A DNA stretch of 64,000 nt, taken from the NCBI GenBank assembly GCA_963706555.1, contig OY970164.1, forward strand, positions 1,798,001-1,862,000. Direction: 5' to 3'. This document shows, in pieces, positions 60,907 to 64,000 of this stretch (the stretch's first letter is position 1; each line of letters starts with the position of its first letter). The notes beneath the pieces are model-generated. The model ran no database searches. It had not been told where the DNA came from and saw nothing but the letters and a program-made list of their open reading frames with translations. This stretch comes from Bog-473 sp963706555. GTDB taxonomy: Bacteria > Actinomycetota > Acidimicrobiia > Acidimicrobiales > RAAP-2. Position numbers and translations under genes: made by a program.

Positions 60907-62024
60907 AGCGGATTCCATTTCTGTCGCCGACATTTCCGCCCGTGGAGGAGGTGGCTGCTGACTACGCCGCCATCGTGGAGAGTGGGATCTACTCGAACGG
61001 CGGTTCCTTCGATCGGCGCTTCGCGCAAGCTCTCGGAAATTGGATGCGAAGCGACGTCTCGGTATCCCTCGTCGCCAGTGGGACAGCAGGACTTCAATTG
61101 GCAATCGCAGCCACCTTCGTTCGTGGCCGGACCTCTGCGCTCGTGGCCTCTTTTACTTTCGCCGCCGGTCCGCTCGCCCTCCGCTGGAGTGGATTCGAGC
61201 CAGCCTTCCTCGACATAGACCGCGAGTCATGGCAGCCGAGTCTCGAGGATGCCGAAGCGTTCCTGGAGGCCCAGGCTGAGAACACAGCAGGGATATTGCT
61301 CACGAATACCTTTGGCGTCGCCAACCAGAACATCCAAGCATGGGAATCTCTCGCCCAGCGATTCGGGGTTCCGTTGGTTGTGGATTCAGCTGCGGGGTTT
61401 GGATCGCAGTACCCGTCGGGTGAGTCGTTGGGAGCTCGGGGCACCTGTGAGGTGTTTTCCCTCCACGCGACCAAGACGCTCCCCGTGGGCGAGGGTGGTG
61501 CCGTGACCTCGAGAAATCACGACCTGATCTCGCGGATCGACCGGCTCAAGAACTTCGGTTTCGGCGAGAACCGAGACCCGACGATTCCAGGCACTAACGC
61601 GAAGCTCCCGGAACTGAGTTGTGCGATCGGGCTCCGACAACTGGCAATGCTCGACAAGCGACTGGAGATCCGCAGGGGTATCTATCACGATTATCGGGAA
61701 CAACTCGCAGGCACAGAGATCGAATTCCAACTCCTGTCCGAAGCTTCAGCCGTTCCGTTTGTCTCTGGCCTGCTCCCGTCGAGCGTGCGCCGGGATGCAA
61801 CGATGCGAGCTCTTGAGGAATCGGGAGTCGAGGTGCGGAAGTACTACAACCCGCCGGTCCAGGTGCAGTCCGGATTTGAGTTAAGTCTTCGAGCCTCCCC
61901 GACCATGGCGGCCACCACCGATATTGCGTCCAGGATCATCTCCCTTCCCATGAGCGACAAGCTCACCCCCTCTGACGTGAAGAGGGTCGCGGTCGTGGTC
62001 AGGGACGAGCTACGGCGCTCGTGA
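60900..62024 (+). CDS. DegT/DnrJ/EryC1 PLP sugar aminotransferase
   Basis: The 374-residue enzyme has IPFLSPTFPPVEEVAADY, the PLP-binding SGTAGLQLAIAA, VVDSAAGFGSQ (cofactor Asp) and the Schiff-base Lys in SLHATKTLPVGEGGAV. It should convert a keto-sugar nucleotide to the amino sugar. The TTG start overlaps the acyltransferase gene by seven bases; no ATG or GTG is available close by. The C-terminal KYYNPPVQ segment is typical of the family. Confidence 0.9.
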   Translation: MVERIPFLSPTFPPVEEVAADYAAIVESGIYSNGGSFDRRFAQALGNWMRSDVSVSLVASGTAGLQLAIAATFVRGRTSALVASFTFAAGPLALRWSGFEPAFLDIDRESWQPSLEDAEAFLEAQAENTAGILLTNTFGVANQNIQAWESLAQRFGVPLVVDSAAGFGSQYPSGESLGARGTCEVFSLHATKTLPVGEGGAVTSRNHDLISRIDRLKNFGFGENRDPTIPGTNAKLPELSCAIGLRQLAMLDKRLEIRRGIYHDYREQLAGTEIEFQLLSEASAVPFVSGLLPSSVRRDATMRALEESGVEVRKYYNPPVQVQSGFELSLRASPTMAATTDIASRIISLPMSDKLTPSDVKRVAVVVRDELRRS

Positions 62025-62974
62025 ACCTCAGCCCCGAAAGTTTGAAAGCGCGACTGCGCGCGTTGCTATGGGAGTCCGTTGCAGAAGCGGTCGATCGGGG
62101 TAATGAGTCCCTCCGACGCGAGCTTTCCAACCTTGAAGCCGAGGTACGGCTGGTCCGGGAAGCCCAATCCGACTCGGAGCAGCGAATGGAGGTGCTGCGA
62201 CAGATCGTCTCGGCCGAGTTCGACCAAATCCCGCACCTCGCCCAAGAATTGCACAAGGTTCGCCAGAGTGTCGAGTATGAAACGGCATTCGAAGTAGATG
62301 AGCCCCTGGTCTCAATACGGATAGCCACGTTCAACAGTCCGGATCTCCTCATCGACCGGGCCGTCGCTTCAATCCGAGCGCAAACCTACGAGCGGTTTGA
62401 AGTTGTCATCGTCGGTGATGCCTGCACTGACGACACCGAGAAGCGGGTTGCCGCGCTCGGCGATCCAAGAGTCCGATTCTTCAACTTGGCGAGCCGCGGC
62501 GCATATCCGGAAGATGCACGGAGCAGGTGGCTGTCCGCGGGATCCCCCGCGATGAACGTCGGCACACAGCTCTCGCGCGGTCTTTGGATCGCGCCGCTCG
62601 ACCACGACGACGAGTTTCTGCCTCATCACGTCGAGACGCTTCTCCAAACGGCCCGCAGCAATCGGCTCGAGCTGGCATATGGAAAGTTGCTTGCTGTCAC
62701 TCCGCCGGGCTACGACGATTGGGAGATCGGGACGTTTCCGCCTCGACTGGGTGAATTCGGTTTCCAGGGCGCCATATATCTCGCCGCGCTGCGGGCGTTC
62801 GAGTACAACCCCAAGTCCTGGATCCTCGAGGAACCGGGTGACTGGAATCTCTGCCGTCGGATGGTTGAGGCAGGTGTCCGCGTGGGGTGGATCGACGACA
62901 TCGTGACCCGCTACTACCCAGGCCCGTTTGTGCTCGCGTCGAGGACTCGCCGAGCTCAAGCTGACACCGACTGA
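62021..62974 (+). CDS. GT2 glycosyltransferase with N-terminal coiled coil
   Basis: The 317-residue protein has a coiled-coil N-terminus (ELSNLEAEVRLVREAQSDSEQR, residues about 25-85), then a GT-A domain: PLVSIRIATFNSPDLLIDRAV, VIVGDACTDDTEKRV, and the metal motif APLDHDDEFLPHHVETLL. GTG 62021 overlaps the aminotransferase stop by four bases. It probably adds the amino sugar made by its neighbours or builds the same surface glycan. Confidence 0.88.
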   Translation: MNLSPESLKARLRALLWESVAEAVDRGNESLRRELSNLEAEVRLVREAQSDSEQRMEVLRQIVSAEFDQIPHLAQELHKVRQSVEYETAFEVDEPLVSIRIATFNSPDLLIDRAVASIRAQTYERFEVVIVGDACTDDTEKRVAALGDPRVRFFNLASRGAYPEDARSRWLSAGSPAMNVGTQLSRGLWIAPLDHDDEFLPHHVETLLQTARSNRLELAYGKLLAVTPPGYDDWEIGTFPPRLGEFGFQGAIYLAALRAFEYNPKSWILEEPGDWNLCRRMVEAGVRVGWIDDIVTRYYPGPFVLASRTRRAQADTD

Positions 62975-63111
62975 ACGGGGCTGATCCTTCCATCGGGGCC
63001 GGAAAGGCCTTCCCTCTCGGATTCTCATGGTCAGGCCATAGGTAGGCACCTTGTTCGCTATCCTCCATCCGGTCGGGGACGACGGCCACCACCCGGGGCG
63101 ATGGAGGGACT

Positions 63112-64000
63112 GTGAGCTTGAACGCCGGATCGGCTGTGGTGGATGCCGCACCCCCCACGATCTCTTGGCGGTATCGATGGCGCTCGGTGGCATTCGCCCC
63201 GGCGGGCAACGACATTCGCCGCCGGCGCGGCAGCGACGGCCTTCGGCTGGTGGCCGCCATCACGGCTCTGCTCATCTGCCTGCTGATGATCAGGTACGGC
63301 TACCGGGTCGACAGCGTCATTACGCGTGTGGTGCACCCTCCGCCAGCGAGTATCAGCTGGCTGGTGACCCTTGTGTACGACGCAGGCGCATTTGGCGTCA
63401 CTGCCGTACTCGTCGTGTTGGCTGTCATTGCGCGACGCTTCGAAGTAGCCCGTGACATAGGCCTGAGCGTGATCGGGACGGGCGCGGTGTCCGGGCTTTT
63501 GGTGCTCGTGCTGGGCTCAGACGGCGGTCGCGGCCCGGGAACAGCGATCCACGGGTACAGCGTCCACTTCCCCGTCTTCCAGATTGCCGCCTTCATGGCG
63601 GTCGCCACCGCCAGCCTTCCGTATCTGGCCCGGACGCTGCAGCGATTGGTGGAGGCATTCGTCGCGTTGGTCGCCATGGCTTCAGTCGTCGGAGGCCACG
63701 GCTTGCCCCTCAACGTGTTGGGGAGCATGGCGATCGGCTGGGGGGTCACGGCCATCGTCCACCTGGTGTTCGGGTCACCCCTCGGTCTCCCATCGACCGA
63801 CGACGTCGTGCTCCTTCTGCGCGAGCTCGGCGTTGACGCGGTCGACGTAAGGCCATCAGAAGTCCAGGTATGGGGGGTGGCGCACTACAGCGCGCACCTC
63901 GCATCGGCAACCGACGGATCATCGTCCCGCCTCGCGGTCTCGGTCCACGGGCGTGACGCGGCCGACGCCAAGCTGCTCTCGAAAGTGGGGCGGTTCCTGC
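63112..64000 (+). CDS. Large membrane protein, possibly MprF/LPG-synthase-TM-like with kinase-like domain (cut at right edge)
   Basis: An open frame of 296 codons runs from GTG 63112 off the window. It has a basic cytoplasmic start, then about six hydrophobic segments in a PAP2-like arrangement (ISWLVTLVYDAGAFGVTAVLVVLAVIARRF; GGHGLPLNVLGSMAIGWGVTAI). A soluble region from about residue 220 has LRELGVDAVDVRP and SVHGRDAADAKLLSKVGRFL, reminiscent of the middle of actinobacterial LPG-synthase-TM proteins carrying a phosphotransferase-like module. The end is not visible, so the call is tentative. Confidence 0.6.
   Translation, partial: MSLNAGSAVVDAAPPTISWRYRWRSVAFAPAGNDIRRRRGSDGLRLVAAITALLICLLMIRYGYRVDSVITRVVHPPPASISWLVTLVYDAGAFGVTAVLVVLAVIARRFEVARDIGLSVIGTGAVSGLLVLVLGSDGGRGPGTAIHGYSVHFPVFQIAAFMAVATASLPYLARTLQRLVEAFVALVAMASVVGGHGLPLNVLGSMAIGWGVTAIVHLVFGSPLGLPSTDDVVLLLRELGVDAVDVRPSEVQVWGVAHYSAHLASATDGSSSRLAVSVHGRDAADAKLLSKVGRFL

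Overview
The window is high-GC bacterial DNA with Actinomycetota traits: many GTG/TTG starts, ATGA/GTGA stop-start overlaps, apparent leaderless promoters (a -10 box about 7-9 nt before the start codon), two LLM-class F420-type flavin oxidoreductases, a mycothiol-type PIG-L deacetylase, a VKOR disulfide enzyme, a CtaG-type oxidase assembly factor, an LCP cell-wall ligase and two secreted proteins with GYWLVxxDGGVFxFGDA repeats. I infer an aerobic heterotroph, possibly class Acidimicrobiia; the class-level guess rests on gene content only.

Layout. 1-5.1 kb: methionine synthase MetH (C-terminus cut by the window edge) divergent from a cobalamin adenosyltransferase, then a self-regulated ArsR/SRPBCC pair. 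5.2-13.4 kb: a secreted unknown, nitroreductase, an inverted-order rhodanese-MoeB protein, aldo/keto reductase, CtaG, an ArsR-SRPBCC fusion behind a very clear operator/promoter, and a VKOR plus membrane thioredoxin-like disulfide module. 13.5-20 kb: methylmalonyl-CoA mutase catalytic subunit, GNAT, ABM monooxygenase, M20 amidohydrolase, biotin carboxylase/BCCP (frameshifted) divergent from biotin ligase. 20-26 kb: a tightly overlapping sugar-nucleotide/glycosyltransferase operon (rmlB, rmlD, ugd, UDP-glucuronate decarboxylase, two GT2), followed by a two-domain retropepsin-like protease. 27-33 kb, minus strand: membrane glycosyltransferase (frameshifted), sulfotransferase-like protein, arylsulfatase, DNA glycosylase Tag. 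33-36.6 kb: aldehyde dehydrogenase and SDR separated by an IS110-family element. 37-42 kb, minus strand: nucleotidyltransferase, FabH, thiolase (frameshifted), LLM oxidoreductase, thioesterase. 42-48.6 kb: threonine aldolase (frameshifted), LLM oxidoreductase, DUF6817-like protein, PIG-L deacetylase, ECF sigma/anti-sigma pair, S-adenosylhomocysteinase (frameshifted). 48.8-55 kb: LCP protein, tRNA-Arg(CCT), a visibly AT-richer segment bracketed by a 13-bp copy of the tRNA 3' end, and two repeat-rich secreted proteins. 55-64 kb: an orphan FtsX-type permease, K+/H+ antiporter, BKACE enzyme, a NeuD/DegT/GT2 surface-sugar operon, and the start of a large membrane protein.

Functional threads: B12 use (MetH, adenosyltransferase, mutase); the methyl cycle (MetH, AhcY); biotin-dependent carboxylation with its ligase; envelope glycan synthesis (20-26 kb, 60-63 kb, LCP); and sulfate ester making/breaking enzymes side by side. 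The most notable structural signals are a chain of three ATGA stop/start overlaps made by a 17-bp tandem repeat (16161-16202), the IS110 element with inverted repeats and a candidate bridge-RNA leader, a possible tRNA-bounded micro-island, repeated locus-specific minisatellites after genes, and five single-base frameshifts in conserved genes that look more like sequence errors than decay.
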